This document shows, piece after piece, positions 12,601-22,657 of a stretch of DNA of 64,000 bases. How positions within the stretch are numbered: position 1 is the first letter of the stretch; every line of letters begins with the position of its first letter. The stretch comes from Axinella damicornis. Taxonomy: Eukaryota; Porifera; Demospongiae; Axinellida; Axinellidae. Where the stretch lies: positions 2,713,694 through 2,777,693 of the forward strand of contig OZ007505.1 in NCBI GenBank assembly GCA_963931865.1. The letters run 5' to 3'. The position numbers were made by a program, and so were the translations under genes. The notes beneath the pieces were generated by a model, which saw nothing but the letters and a program-made list of their open reading frames with translations, had not been told where the DNA came from and did no database searches.

Positions 12601-15600
12601 TACTTGATCCCTTTACTGACCTCACTTCCAAAGCTCTCAACTTGATCCTTCATAAGCGATGTCACAGGGCTCACAACCAGCACAATCGAGCGCAAAAGTC
12701 TTCATAAGTTGTCACCACGACATAGCGTTGCCTTACACAGTCAAGTGCTAAGGGCAAACTTGCATGAGGCTCTTGGCCGTTGTCTTCTCCAGCGTGTGAG
12801 TATTCAAAGTGATTACTACGTAATTATTAACAATCTCGCAATCTCATTGGTCCTTACCACATTCCGGTAATAAGCCCAAGAAATTCGACTTCGTTCACCG
12901 GACCGTCTCTCCCCTTGGGGGGTGTGGTCTGGGCACGGGACTAGCTGCAGCTGCCATATGCATAATTATGGTATCCACTACTGTACCACCTTCTCACAGT
13001 ATGGTCAACATGGCTGTGTAAACTCTGTAGTAATCACAATCTCACACTTAGGAGCATGCAGCTGCTACTATATACTTGTACTGCTGAGATGGTGGTAGTG
13101 GGTACCATAATTATGGCAGTTGCACACTCTTATTGTTATGAACTCTTGCTCATGTACATGTACCTTCTATAACTGAGTGTTGGGCTTTATACTATAACCA
13201 AACAGTTGGTGTTATACCTAAAGTTTTTGTGGTAACAACATAGGACCTAGCCTCGTTCCCAGGCCCGAGAGTCTTGTCTCGGGCCTGGGAACGAGGCTAT
13301 GTGGGACGGTCACCTTATCTACTGTAACATAACGTAGACTGATGAATGCTTATGCTGGAAAGTTTCAAGTAACTATCTTTTCTTTTCAGATTCTTCTTGA
13401 GAAGGAGTGGATATCGTTTGGTCACAAATTCTCACAGGTATGGCCTGAATGAATATTGGAGTCACACTGCATTGGAATGAATCTTGTATAGATGTATATA
13501 GTTAGCCTCGTTCCCAGGCTCCTCCCCAGCTTTTTGTCGCATACTGTACGAAAAAAAGTATGCGACAAAAAGCTGAGGAGGAGCCTGGGAACGAGGCTAG
13601 TATATAGTCATGTTCTCGGTACGTCAATGTGAATTCATACTACTGCATATAATTATTATAAATGTGCCATATGTGTTGTTGATTTGCGCTTGAGCTAGTG
13701 TTTGTGGTTTCGAGGCAATGTTCACAGTACATTCGAGACTACTTCACAGTACTACTTGAGACTACCTCACACAACGTTCAATGTACATGTGTATGTTTGA
13801 GACTACTCCGTACAGCGTTCATAGTGCATTCAAAACTACTTCACACAGCGTTGACAGTACATTTGAGACTACCTCACTCAACATTCACAGTACGTTTGAG
13901 ACTACTCCGTACTGCGTTCAAAGTACACTCAAGATGACTTCACCCAGCGTTCTCAGTACAGATTTTGCATAATAATCTTTGCTAGTAGACTGAATGTAAC
14001 AGTGTTGTGATACGCGTACCACAGCAGGTATCGCCCAGCCCTACATGGATATAACTCCAGAATTTGTTTGTCTTGCAGCGTATTGGTCATGGGGATAGGA
14101 ACCACAGTGACGACCAGAGAGCCCCCATCTTCCTGCAGTTTATGGACTGTGTGTGGCAGATGACGGTGCAGGTATGTGTTGGGGGAGGGGGGAGGGGCAG
14201 GAAGACAGACACCAGACGAGGGATATAGTCAGAGTATAAGCAGCTGCATAGTCTCTACACAGTCTGACGTAGACAGTACATGTAGTCCATCATTGCATGC
14301 ACGTTAGAAATATTAATGTCTCTGTCTGTTTGCAGTTCCCTTATGCCTTCGAGTTCAATGAGCACTTCCTAGTCACCATCTTGGACCATCTCTACAGGTA
14401 TGTGGGTATGTGTGTGTGTGTGTGTGCATGCGTGTGCATGTCAGGAGCGCATAATGACGTCATTATGCACTCCTGGTGTGTGTATCTGTGTGTGTGTATT
14501 TACGGAAGATGAAATTTGGTGCACATGGCACTAGCCTCGTTCCCAGGCGCTCAAGGCGCTCAGTAGGGGCACCTGGGAATGAGGCTAGCATGGCACATGT
14601 CCACTATGTGTGTATTTACAACTCCAAGTCCATTGTTTGCGGTTATAGAATATGTAGTACGTAGTTCTCTCCTATCACATGGCAGCTGTCTGTTTGGGAC
14701 GTTTCTATACAACTGTGAGAAAGCAAGGATAGAAGCCGTAAGTGGAACCTCGTGTATTATAGAGTCAGGTACTGGAGACATTGAGGTCATCAGTGTTTTC
14801 CTCCTGCAGAGGGTGAAAGAAAAGACCATTTCACTGTGGAGCTTCATCAACAATCAGGTGATTGTTATTCAGCTGAGGTGGTGTGGTAATTGCATTACTA
14901 GAAATAACTAGAGTACCCTCTCCCTAGCCTCGGTCCCAGGCTCTCTCCTCTAAAACCGAGGCTACCCTCTCCCCATGTGGGTAGTGTCTACACAAGAGAC
15001 TATTGCTGATCTGTTTTGACTCTAGACCACCAATTATAGTCAGAGCTTTGCTTTCTGAGAGATATGGATAGTTTGTTGACTATGAATGACCCACACGAGT
15101 CAATATTCCAGGCGATTGAGTCGGGGCTCGATAGCGAAAACTGGTGAGACATTGTCTATGGAAAATACTGTACTTTAACATGCATTACGTAATCCGTACA
15201 CATGACTTCCCGCAGGGTGTTCATTCTACAAGGGAATGTTGTGATGCAGAATTGGCAAAAGTGTTTCACTTGTCTGATCACTTTTTTTTCCATCTTGTAT
15301 AGATTGATGTGTACAAGAATCCTCTATATGCTGAACATATACACCAAGAGGTAACAATAATACATGAATGCCCTCCCTTCACTGTAGCCTCGTTCCCAGG
15401 CTCTCGTTTTTGAATCCTTGGAACGAGGCTACCTTCACTCTTATGTACACTCCACTTGATGTTCCTTGGCCATTGATCTTGCCCTTAGTTCAATCGCAGT
15501 AGGGCAAAGCCTGTCAGCGAGAACAGGATTGGGCCTATAAAAGAGCTGTTAATCCTGGTCCATGGACAAAATTTTTACAGCATTCACGAAGCACTGCCAT

Positions 15601-17391
15601 AGTTTTTCAGCTCTTGAAAAACACACACGCCAATACCAATATATTTCAGCAGCAGAAAGGCTGTCTGCTGCTGCTGAACAGAAAGGTTCTGCCTCTGCTG
15701 AACGGCATTTGAAGCAAGCGACTGATCCTACAGTATTTGTAGTTAACACTTTAACCGATAAAGCCGTCTACAGATGGCATGAGACTTTCACCAGTGATGT
15801 CAGACTTCCGGCAATGCCCTTGGGACTTAGGCTCTGCGCCAGCAGAGAGGGCGGGACTGGGGGAGGTGGGTGGGTTTCAGCACTCAGCCTAGGTAGCATG
15901 GCCGCTCTTGGTTGGAGCTGGGTTGGCCATTTCTCTCCTCCTTTGCACAAATGGGCTGAGAAAGCAGTCCTCTCGCCTAGTAGGGCCTCCATTTCTGGAA
16001 GTGAAGCATTTTTCTCGGTCTAGACCTGCGATGGTTGGCAGAGAGCCGTGACTATTGAATGCCCCTTGATGGGTGGGTGTGGTTAAAGTCACGAATGTGT
16101 GGAGGATTGCCGCATGATCATGTGTGTGGAGTTTGGGGGCTGAAAAGCAGATGGTTGGTTTATACATCCATAAGCTAAGGGAGACTTCAGGAGAAAAACA
16201 ATTTATCGGTTAATGGGTTAACCTGCAGCTAGGTCAAACAATCCTGATGGATGCAGCTCACCCATCATTGTAGACCCTGGAACAGGGGTGGGGCTGCATT
16301 CAGGCACAAGGGATCATTGGTGCCCAGTAGTTGGAGACAAGGAAGTCTACTGTCTTGTCATGGCTGTTGTCCTGTACTCGTAGGTGCTTGTTCCAAGTGC
16401 AAGTATTCGCAAGCTTCAGCTGTGGACTGGATACTACCTCCGCTGGAACCCAAGAATGAGACCTCAGGTGTGCCTCAGTGGTCTGAACCAATGCTCTGTG
16501 TTGTCAGTATAGTATAATACGTATGTGAGAGTAGTTGAATGAAATCAGTTTTGCAATAAATTACGTAATGTGCTTCGTGATGTGATAACTTTGCAGGAGG
16601 CAGAATTTGAGAGATGCCGTCAGCTCCAAGTCCTGATCAAGTTGGTGAGTCTGCCTGCACAGTATGATCCCCTTCAGGCGGTTGTAGTGCCGTTGCTGGT
16701 TTGATGTTTGCACTTTGAGCATGTGTTTGAGTGCATGCATAGCAGTTTGCAGTGTTGCAATATGTGTGATAAAGCTTACTACTTGCAACATGTCTGGAGG
16801 ACATGTACCCTGTGCTTGTTCAGTACGATGGCTAACCTGTGAACAGCAACTGTACGTCAACAGTACAACTACTAATAGGTCACGTGCTAAGGAAGTAGAT
16901 GAAGTGACGGCGAAAACCGCCTTGACTTGTATCAGGTACAGAAATGTTCCAGTTTGTGTTGATCTATAAAATGCCTTAGCTAATCTTCTTGAAATAATTT
17001 CTTGCCAACAGACCAACAGATAGGTAGACATGCAGACACAAAGCATTGCTGCGCGTGCACGTGTGGAGTATTAGGCGCAGCTCACTTATAGGCACATATT
17101 CACTGTTAGGCGCAGGTTCGGTTCTCATCCTAGGTACTCGCTGTTAAGCGGTGCAGTCTTCTTCCAGAAACTCTGCCATTTTCCTTCGTGTGGAGTTATA
17201 GGTGCATGTGCCTAATAACGCACGACTACGGTAGTACAAGTGAATGGAGTTGAATGATGTTTCACTTCCTAATGGGAAGTGGTTCCCTTTTCATACGCTC
17301 CCTCTCTGCTTGCTCCCAGCTGAAGGAGAAGTGCCGTGAGCTGACAGAGCAGCAGAAGAATGGGCAGGCAGCTACTACTGCAGTGGCTTAA
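6656..17391 (+). CDS. MTMR2: Myotubularin-related PI3-phosphatase (MTMR1/2 type), 19 exons
   Basis: Exons: 6656-6695, 6894-6991, 8011-8089, 8263-8480, 8926-9111, 9422-9577, 9834-10022, 10577-10668, 11122-11215, 11549-11707, 13390-13437, 14079-14171, 14336-14397, 14686-14737, 14810-14857, 15303-15350, 16384-16467, 16597-16644, 17320-17391. They total 1,866 nt, 621 aa (human MTMR2 643). The family removes the 3-phosphate from PI3P and PI(3,5)P2 on endosomes. A Ser/Pro-rich N-terminus precedes the PH-GRAM domain (exon 4, residues 73-145: [22 protein letters not shown]). The catalytic motif [12 protein letters not shown] in exon 10 puts the nucleophile at Cys408 with its CX5R Arg intact, so the enzyme is predicted active. 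[39 protein letters not shown] and [16 protein letters not shown] match the rest of the MTMR1/2 fold. Exons 18-19 end in a coiled coil, without the hydrophobic PDZ-ligand tail of vertebrate MTMR2. The least certain junction is the exon 7 donor (ATA|GTCAGT). I cannot separate MTMR1 from MTMR2. Confidence 0.95.
8862..8896. mobile_element. TAGCCTCATTCCC hairpin MITE
   Basis: Inverted pair TAGCCTCATTCCCAGGCC / CCTGGGAACAAGGCTA in MTMR intron 4, ending 29 bp before exon 5. Confidence 0.8.
9128..9270. repeat. GGGAGGA purine-rich repeat
   Basis: Imperfect (GGGGAGGAGGGA)n in MTMR intron 5, purine-rich on the sense strand; G-quadruplex potential. Confidence 0.9.
9598..9622. repeat. (GT)n just after an MTMR donor
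   Basis: GT run of about 24 bp starting 20 bp downstream of the exon 6 donor. Confidence 0.9.
9752..9833. repeat. (CCCCCT)n abutting the exon 7 acceptor
   Basis: Hexanucleotide-like CCCCCT/CCCCTT repeat ending directly at the CAG acceptor. It takes the place of the polypyrimidine tract of MTMR intron 6. Confidence 0.95.
10335..10576. repeat. CT-rich minisatellite abutting the exon 8 acceptor
   Basis: About 24-27-bp units (TCCTCCTCCCCACTCCCCACG) repeated for some 240 bp up to the TCAG acceptor of MTMR exon 8. Pyrimidine-only on the sense strand over long stretches. Confidence 0.92.
10775..10825. mobile_element. TAGTCTCGTTCCC hairpin MITE
   Basis: Inverted TAGTCTCGTTCCCAGACCC / GGGTCTGGGCTCGAGACGA in MTMR intron 8; the right terminus is degraded. 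Confidence 0.75.
10914..10948. mobile_element. TAGCCTCGTTCCC hairpin MITE
   Basis: Inverted TAGCCTCGTTCCCATGC / GGCCTGGGAATGAGGCTA in MTMR intron 8. Confidence 0.8.
11040..11081. mobile_element. Degenerate TAGCCTCGTTCC hairpin MITE
   Basis: TAGCCTCGTTCCAAGGC on the left and a decayed GGCCTGAGAACTAAGCTA on the right, in MTMR intron 8. Confidence 0.7.
11450..11545. repeat. Pyrimidine-rich tract before the exon 10 acceptor
   Basis: CTCC/CCTTCC-rich stretch ending next to the exon 10 acceptor, sense-strand pyrimidine. Confidence 0.85.
11768..13149. mobile_element. MITE split by a nested insertion (MTMR intron 10)
   Basis: Left end CAAGAGTTCATAACAATAAG at 11,768 and the complementary right end at 13,118-13,149. 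The body resumes at about 12,945 (CTGCCATATGCATAATTATG) and is complementary to the right arm (CCATAATTATGGCAG). The element was therefore interrupted by the 11,798-12,943 element. A relative with its own nested insertion lies at 52,218-53,090. Confidence 0.8.
11798..12943. mobile_element. 1.15-kb inverted-repeat element nested in the previous MITE
   Basis: Termini TAGTTTCGTGCCCAGACC and GGTCTGGGCACGGGACTA. The arms continue about 90 bp (AGACGGTCTGGTGAACGAAG; GAATTTCTTGGGC). An inner inverted pair (TACCAGGAGCTTATGAGCGG near 12,182 and its complement near 12,580) frames a roughly 350-bp core. The core open frame at 12,335-12,529 has no recognised domain. Probably non-autonomous. Confidence 0.8.
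13248..13299. mobile_element. Perfect TAGCCTCGTTCCC hairpin MITE
   Basis: TAGCCTCGTTCCCAGGCCCG on the left, its exact complement on the right and a short loop; MTMR intron 10. Confidence 0.88.
13503..13599. mobile_element. 97-bp TAGCCTCGTTCCC hairpin MITE
   Basis: Near-perfect palindrome: arms of about 45 nt (outer GCCTCGTTCCCAGGC, inner AGCTTTTTGTCGCATAC) around a poly-A loop; MTMR intron 11. Confidence 0.9.
13725..13955. repeat. 33-34-bp tandem repeat
   Basis: About seven imperfect units around TTCACAGTACATTCGAGACT followed by ACTTCAC in MTMR intron 11. Overlapping open frames are repeat artefacts. Confidence 0.85.
14532..14586. mobile_element. TAGCCTCGTTCCC hairpin MITE
   Basis: TAGCCTCGTTCCCAGGCGC / CACCTGGGAATGAGGCTA, MTMR intron 13. 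The intron begins with a (GT)n tract directly after the exon 13 donor (about 14,400-14,425). Confidence 0.82.
14925..14964. mobile_element. Decayed TAGCCTCGGTCCC hairpin MITE
   Basis: TAGCCTCGGTCCCAGGC on the left and AACCGAGGCTA on the right, MTMR intron 15. Confidence 0.7.
15385..15431. mobile_element. TAGCCTCGTTCCC hairpin MITE
   Basis: TAGCCTCGTTCCCAGGC / CCTTGGAACGAGGCTA, MTMR intron 16, just after exon 16. Confidence 0.8.
15741..16221. mobile_element. 480-bp MITE with GTTAACnCTTTAACCGATAAA ends
   Basis: Left GTTAACACTTTAACCGATAAA-like end and right TTTATCGGTTAATGGGTTAAC, complementary apart from a few mismatches. It lies in MTMR intron 16. The 153-codon open frame at 15,562-16,023 crosses its left border and resembles no family, so I read it as chance. 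Confidence 0.72.
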
Positions 17392-18917
17392 GGCAAATTG
17401 GTCTGACACTATTTCCAGTAACTATAAATTTCTGTTGTTTTTTTATGGTGTGCAAGACGTGATCGTACTGTTCCTTTTGCTCTTCTAATTCTGTGCACTT
17501 GTAAGATCTTTTATCATGCAGTGATAGCCGGATAGTGTTCCCTATTTAGTGATGGCCAAAGAAATTTCAATTTCTGATACAGTCAGAGAAGCTACAAACC
17601 CAAAACCAAGCGTACGTGCGCATACATGCCTAGCAGCTCACAAAAATACTCGTGAACATACCTTAGAGTACATGTACATGAGAGTCGAGAAACACGAAAA
17701 GGTCCATCATCTTTCCCATACAACGCTGTTGTTGACTAGCCAACTAAAGCCGTACGTTCTTTGGCTACTTCACACAGAACAAAATCGCTTTTGTTGTAAT
17801 ACCCCCTTTTGAACCCTTTTGTCAAAACTGGCAAGAATGGCAGTTATGGCTAATTACAATTCTGTGCAGAGGAGGTATGTGCAAGGTAGCTATGAGCAAT
17901 TAGTGCTACCTACATAAAGGACGTAAAATATAAGACTGCCATAGTGGTCCATAATGATTAAACTGCCCTCCTTTGTCTGGAACAAAACCTGTTCAGTGGA
18001 TACTGCTATACATGTACCCAGGGATCCACTCAGCAAAAATAAACCTTGCAGAAGTATAAGGCAACTCATGCCTCCCTTTGCTAGCCTCGTTCCCAGGCCG
18101 TCTGCTGCTTTGTTTTTAGTCGCATACATGACCTTTGAACCCTTGTCAGATAAGCTTATCTGATGGGGGTTCAAAGGTCATGTATGTGACTCGAAGCGGC
18201 AGACGACCTGGGAACGAGGCTATCCCTTGCCACACTACGATTTCGTCCCCCATTGAATGACTTTCTTTGAAATAGGAATGACATTGTGCTATAAGTATTC
18301 AAAATGACAATGCTAAAAATATGACTGGCTTAGTTGTAAGGTCGTTGGAGTACTAATTTTATGGTAGCAAATTGTTTATAGGACAGGGTTTTGCAGAATC
18401 CTGTATTATAGACCTATCATTATTGTTGTAGAAGAATAGAATAATTCTGCAACTTTTTAGCATTATTATATCCTCAGACAATATGGTGCTAAGTAATTAC
18501 CGGAATGAAGGCACTGAACCCGGTACCTTCCATACAAGGAATTTACTGATCTAATAGAGTTGCATGGATTCCACAAAACCTGATTTTACAGATTCTTTGA
18601 ATCCCTTCTAGTGGTAACAGCACTGGTTGGCTGTTGCAACAGGTAGGAGCAAACTTCTTTCAGAATGATGCCTCCTCAGTTAATTCTTACTCTCACCTCA
18701 TGGGTTTTGCATATAATAGGTGTGGCTCATCCCAAGTTGTGTGTGATGTCACAGTGCTTGTTCCACAAAATAATCATAGTGACCTCAAGGTATTCATTCT
18801 ATCATGCTATCTGACAATGAATTCATTCTATCATGCTATCTGACAATGAGTGTTGTTTTGTCCTAGGCCTGCAGGTACAATAGTACGTCTTTTGATCAAC
18901 AAATTGATTTGTGTTCT
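17392..18917. other. Intergenic between MTMR and the NmrA-like gene
   Basis: Two convergent 3' ends. No gene seen. It contains the 140-bp hairpin at 18,082-18,222 and a tandem duplication of ATTCATTCTATCATGCTATC at 18,791-18,850. Confidence 0.6.
18082..18222. mobile_element. 141-bp TAGCCTCGTTCCC hairpin MITE
   Basis: Outer TAGCCTCGTTCCCAGG / CCTGGGAACGAGGCTA. Long inner arms pair CATGACCTTTGAACCC with GGGGTTCAAAGGTCATG around an AAGCTT-centred loop. Confidence 0.9.
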
Positions 18918-19823
18918 TTAGGAGAGAACCTTCAACAGTCCGTCCTTGTTCTGCTCAGCCCACTGCTGAAATGTCTTAGTGTTGGGGTTGATCTTCCTCG
19001 TGAGCTCGACATCATACTCGGGGTTGCCAGTAGCATAGTACTCAAACATGACGGCCATGTCATCTGCACCAGGGAAGGGGAACTTTGCAAACACCTCCAC
19101 TGGCACTTGCTTGTACTTGACGGTCTTTTCAGTGACTTTGCTGATGATGGCAACATACTGATCAAGGGAAATTTTATCTCCAGCCATCTTGACTGCTTTT
19201 CCGAGATACTCGGCAGGGTTGCCAAAGATGGTTGCAAGAATGGGACCTCCATCTTCAAGGTTGAAGCCATGCATAGGTCCATCCATTGGGAGTGTGAGGA
19301 CAAATGTTCCGTCATCTTGTTTCTGAGGTGCAATCATTCCAAGAAAGTTGTTGAAATAAAAGGGGAAGCGAACAATTGAATAAGGTACTCCACTTTTGAT
19401 GATGTACTTCTCAACCTCAGCTTTCGTGTCAAAGTGCGGACAATCCTTCCCGATCTTATCCTTGACGGCGTCGAGGCTGCTGTAAACGAAGTGCTTCAGT
19501 CCAGCTCTGATGGCAGCGTCTGTGACGCCCTTTCCCTGCTTGACTTCAGCAGCATACGCAGCCTCGGGGCCGTCCTTGAGGAGTTCCCAGTAGTTGGTGA
19601 CGACAAACGCGCCGTGCGCTCCCTGGAAAGCTGCGTCCACGCTCGCTATGTCATCCAGGTTGGCCTTGATGACCTCTGCCCCTGCATCCTTGAGAGCTTT
19701 GGCCTTATCGCTGTCGGGGTTTCTCGTGACGGCTCGGACTTTGAAGCCGCTCTTTAGCAGAGCCCGAGCGATGGGGTTTCCCTGGCCACCAGTGGCTCCG
19801 AAGACTGTGATGACTTTCGCCAT
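18918..19823 (-). CDS. NMRAL1: NmrA-like family NAD(P)-binding protein, intronless
   Basis: Single open frame of 301 aa (human NMRAL1/HSCARG 299 aa), starting MAKVITVFGATGGQG. It has the N-terminal Rossmann dinucleotide-binding loop GATGGQG (residues 9-15), then VRAVTRNPDSDKAKAL (a basic patch after beta-2 that would bind NADP phosphate), GAFVVTNYWE and GLKHFVYSSLDAV, all typical of the atypical short-chain dehydrogenase NmrA family. Members usually lack the catalytic Tyr-x-x-x-Lys of active SDRs and act as redox sensors that respond to the NADPH/NADP ratio; no enzymatic activity is claimed here. The ATG chosen has in-frame upstream stops and follows a CTG/TTG-rich leader. Assignment to NMRAL1 rather than another NmrA paralogue is by length and resemblance only. 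Intronless, unlike its neighbours. Confidence 0.9.
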   Translation of the reverse strand: MAKVITVFGATGGQGNPIARALLKSGFKVRAVTRNPDSDKAKALKDAGAEVIKANLDDIASVDAAFQGAHGAFVVTNYWELLKDGPEAAYAAEVKQGKGVTDAAIRAGLKHFVYSSLDAVKDKIGKDCPHFDTKAEVEKYIIKSGVPYSIVRFPFYFNNFLGMIAPQKQDDGTFVLTLPMDGPMHGFNLEDGGPILATIFGNPAEYLGKAVKMAGDKISLDQYVAIISKVTEKTVKYKQVPVEVFAKFPFPGADDMAVMFEYYATGNPEYDVELTRKINPNTKTFQQWAEQNKDGLLKVLS

Positions 19824-20040
19824 TGCTGTTTCTGCGCTGCTGTTGCTGTTGCTGACAACTTGCTGTTGCTTGCGCTGCTGTTAAATGCTGCTGACTGTGA
19901 TCACACGTATACACGTCCGCACAGTGCAATTAGCGCTGCGCCGCGACCCGCGAGGCTATAGGCTAGCTGGGGCCGCTTAGTGCACTTGGCTTCCTTCCGG
20001 CTGAACTCAAGTCAGCTGAACTGAAGCCCGAGTGTTTGCT
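19824..20040 (-). promoter_or_regulatory. CpG-rich 5' flank of the NmrA-like gene
   Basis: Immediately upstream of the start codon are CAGCAG-type repeats (sense strand), then a locally CpG-rich block (near 19,930-19,970, CGCTGCGCCGCGACCCGCGAG) unlike the AT-richer surroundings. Likely 5' UTR and promoter; inferred. Confidence 0.45.
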
Positions 20041-21633
20041 GCGTGTATAATAAGCGCTAAACAAGTCCCCTGCAGCTATTGGTTGGTCTTACGACGTGGA
20101 GATTGGTCCGGCAGGAAGTACAGTCATACTTTAGGTACCGAAAATGCGCGCGCATGATCTATCTACTTTTCAGACTGATTGCGGATGTACATGGCTCTTC
20201 TACAAAGCTGGTGACCTCAATTGTAGTGACTGGCTGACAATTGTTTGTCATCTCTCTCTGAGTCGTAAATAATTTCCTGCATTTTTTATTCAACAAATAC
20301 CTAGGCAAACTGCATGGTCGGAACGTTTTAAGTCATTCTGTCATCCGGAGTATGTCATGCACAGTGATTCCACATTTCTTGAATGATGGAGTGAGTAACT
20401 ATCTCCTTTCTGCAGACAACCTTTCCCATGCCTCACCAACCCTGGAACCCTGAGATGAACTTGTAGCTAGCTACGTAAACTATATGCAGGGGAACCTCAA
20501 TTGGGTCGACCAGCAGAATCTATGCACTCATCGACTACTGTCTCTACTCAGGTGTGGTTATTTCTTAGACAAGGAATCCATCTTGCTTGCAGTTGCACCC
20601 AATAAAGCGAATCGGCTTGTGGACCATTACATAGGACCCACACCCAGACGCCTGTTCAATGGCCTCGATCACTGAAACCTGCTGAATTTAAACTCCAAAT
20701 CGCCTACCTGTTTCCACACTAAGGTCTGAACATCATCAGGCACCTGCCCCTGCAGCTTTTCATCGCTTGCGGTATGTATGGAAAAGTAGGGAAGGCCTGC
20801 ATAATTTCATCACATGAGTGAGGTCAGGCCTAGGGTAACGAAAGAATTTATGAGTAGAATAAGCAGTGCAAAGCCGCATGCACTTGACTTTTAGCTGCAT
20901 GGTGATTGACAGTAACTGCACTTTGGCAGTCTGTGAGCATTATAAACAATTGAATTTAACATGGGATATAATATCATAGTCACAGCATCAAGTACGTACA
21001 CTGTCATAATCAGAGTACTGCTAGTGCTGCTAATGCATGGTGCTGCTGTACATGCTAGGCAGCTGCAGGTAATACTATATGGACTACTGCATGCCAGTAG
21101 TAATTCAACTCTGGATGCATGCACTGTCAGCATGCGTTTGCAAACTGGGATCAAGATTTTTGATCAACAAAAATTATTGTCCTTGATTGCTTTAACTCTT
21201 GATTGCTTGCCAAGGGCAAAAATGTATATATACCCTCACCTCGATCCTGAGAAAATTGTTGATCTGTTGATCTCTATAATGCTTGGAGTCTTGATCAGTT
21301 CTTAAAAGGTATGCATCTTACACTGATATGGAATTTAGCTGATCTCCCTCCCAATGGTTGATGATAACTTAAAATATATTATTGCTCCGGCTGGCCTCAG
21401 GTGTGTTCTTAATATTAAATTTTGCCGATTACTTAATATTAAATTTTGCCGATTAAAGATTATTATTTTATTGGCAATAGACTATCGACTATTCAAATTC
21501 CATGCATTCAGCTCATTTTTTAACTGTGTGACTGGTCAACCGAATAGAAGTGACCTGAAGATCGAGGAACACACCTGAGATCTTACAGGCCCAGACAATA
21601 ATATATAAGGGGAGGCACAACCTAGCATAATTA

Positions 21634-21677
21634 TAGCCTTGTTCCCAGGCTGCATGGGAGCGATCTGGGAACGAGGC
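21634..21677. mobile_element. TAGCCTTGTTCCC hairpin MITE
   Basis: TAGCCTTGTTCCCAGGC / ATCTGGGAACGAGGCA; right terminus altered. Confidence 0.72.
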
Positions 21678-21766
21678 ACAACCTAGCAGTAATCTTGTCA
21701 CTGGTACTGCATGAAAGTATAGGACCCCGGCCATAACTGGCTCTCCAGTAGAATGATGCAAATAAG

Positions 21767-21866
21767 GTCGCCTCATCCCCAGGCCTCTGCCCAGATTTTA
21801 TCTCGCAGCCATGGAGAAAAATTTTCTCCACGGCTGCAAGATAAAAATCTGGGTGGGACGGGGCTA
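21767..21866. mobile_element. 100-bp hairpin MITE
   Basis: Arms CCCAGATTTTATCTCGCAGCC and its near complement flank a GGAGAAAAATTTTCTCC centre; termini GTCGCCTCATCCCC / GGGACGGGGCTAC. Confidence 0.8.
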
Positions 21867-22237
21867 CATAGTATATACCTTGTCGTGTGTGTGTGTGAGA
21901 GACTGATTGAGTGCATGTGTGTATGCGCACACATGACCATGTGATAGATTTGTGCAGCACTTCATGGGTGCACATGTGGATCGAAGAATTAAGTAAATGG
22001 TGAAACTGGAGGAAAAGATTGAACAGGTATGTATGCGAGTGTATCGCTGACCTGCATGGTGAGTTCCTGGTACTTCGATCATTAGATTATAATTTATATT
22101 ACAGCATGCATAAATCACTTGATCTCCCGGCCAGTCCCGGAGTTTTTGGAACCCATGCAGGTCAACACTCACCATAGTATTGAACAAGTTCACAAAACGG
22201 TGTCAAGAACAGCAGTCACTTCAAGTCATTGGAATAA

Positions 22238-22243
22238 TTTATT
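22238..22243 (-). terminator. Candidate polyadenylation signal of the receptor gene
   Basis: AATAAA on the minus strand, 415 bp past the receptor stop codon. It is the first canonical hexamer noticed downstream; usage is not shown. Confidence 0.35.
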
Positions 22244-22657
22244 AACCCCGAGCTTATGGACCTTCAATTCAATTATACCAGAATCATAGTTATAAAATTA
22301 ATAAGTGAGGTGGTTGTATTGTACCAGTGGGAAGAGATCAATAATGTTGCAAAGTGATAGAATTGCAGTGATTTTATGAACCATCACAGATCGACTGGCA
22401 AGTGAGAATATGATACAGACCAGAATATATAATGAATATGGAGTATTGTGACCAATCAGATAATTCAATAAATAAATAAGTGATATTTGTTTGAAAATCA
22501 TTACCTCATACATGGAGGAAACAAAAAAGAAAGAAAATTGACTCCTCTATTCAAAGCAGGATAAGAATATGAGGGGCGTAATATTAAATAATGTCCAAAA
22601 TACATCAGCACCAAAGTTGTTTCCAATGCACAAGTAACAACTTCCATTCCAATACGT

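Larger units (their letters stand above)
20041..22237. other. Intergenic, no gene recognised
   Basis: Holds a half-copy of the GGTCCGGCAGGAAGTA hairpin (20,097-20,145), a short direct duplication of TTAATATTAAATTTTGCCGATT (first half at about 21,410) and two TAGCCTCG-type hairpins. No open frame is convincing. Confidence 0.55.

Noticed and set aside
15562..16023. 153-codon open frame in MTMR intron 16
   Set aside because: Overlaps a MITE border, has repetitive Ala/Glu/Ser from CTG repeats, and including it would break the MTMR frame.
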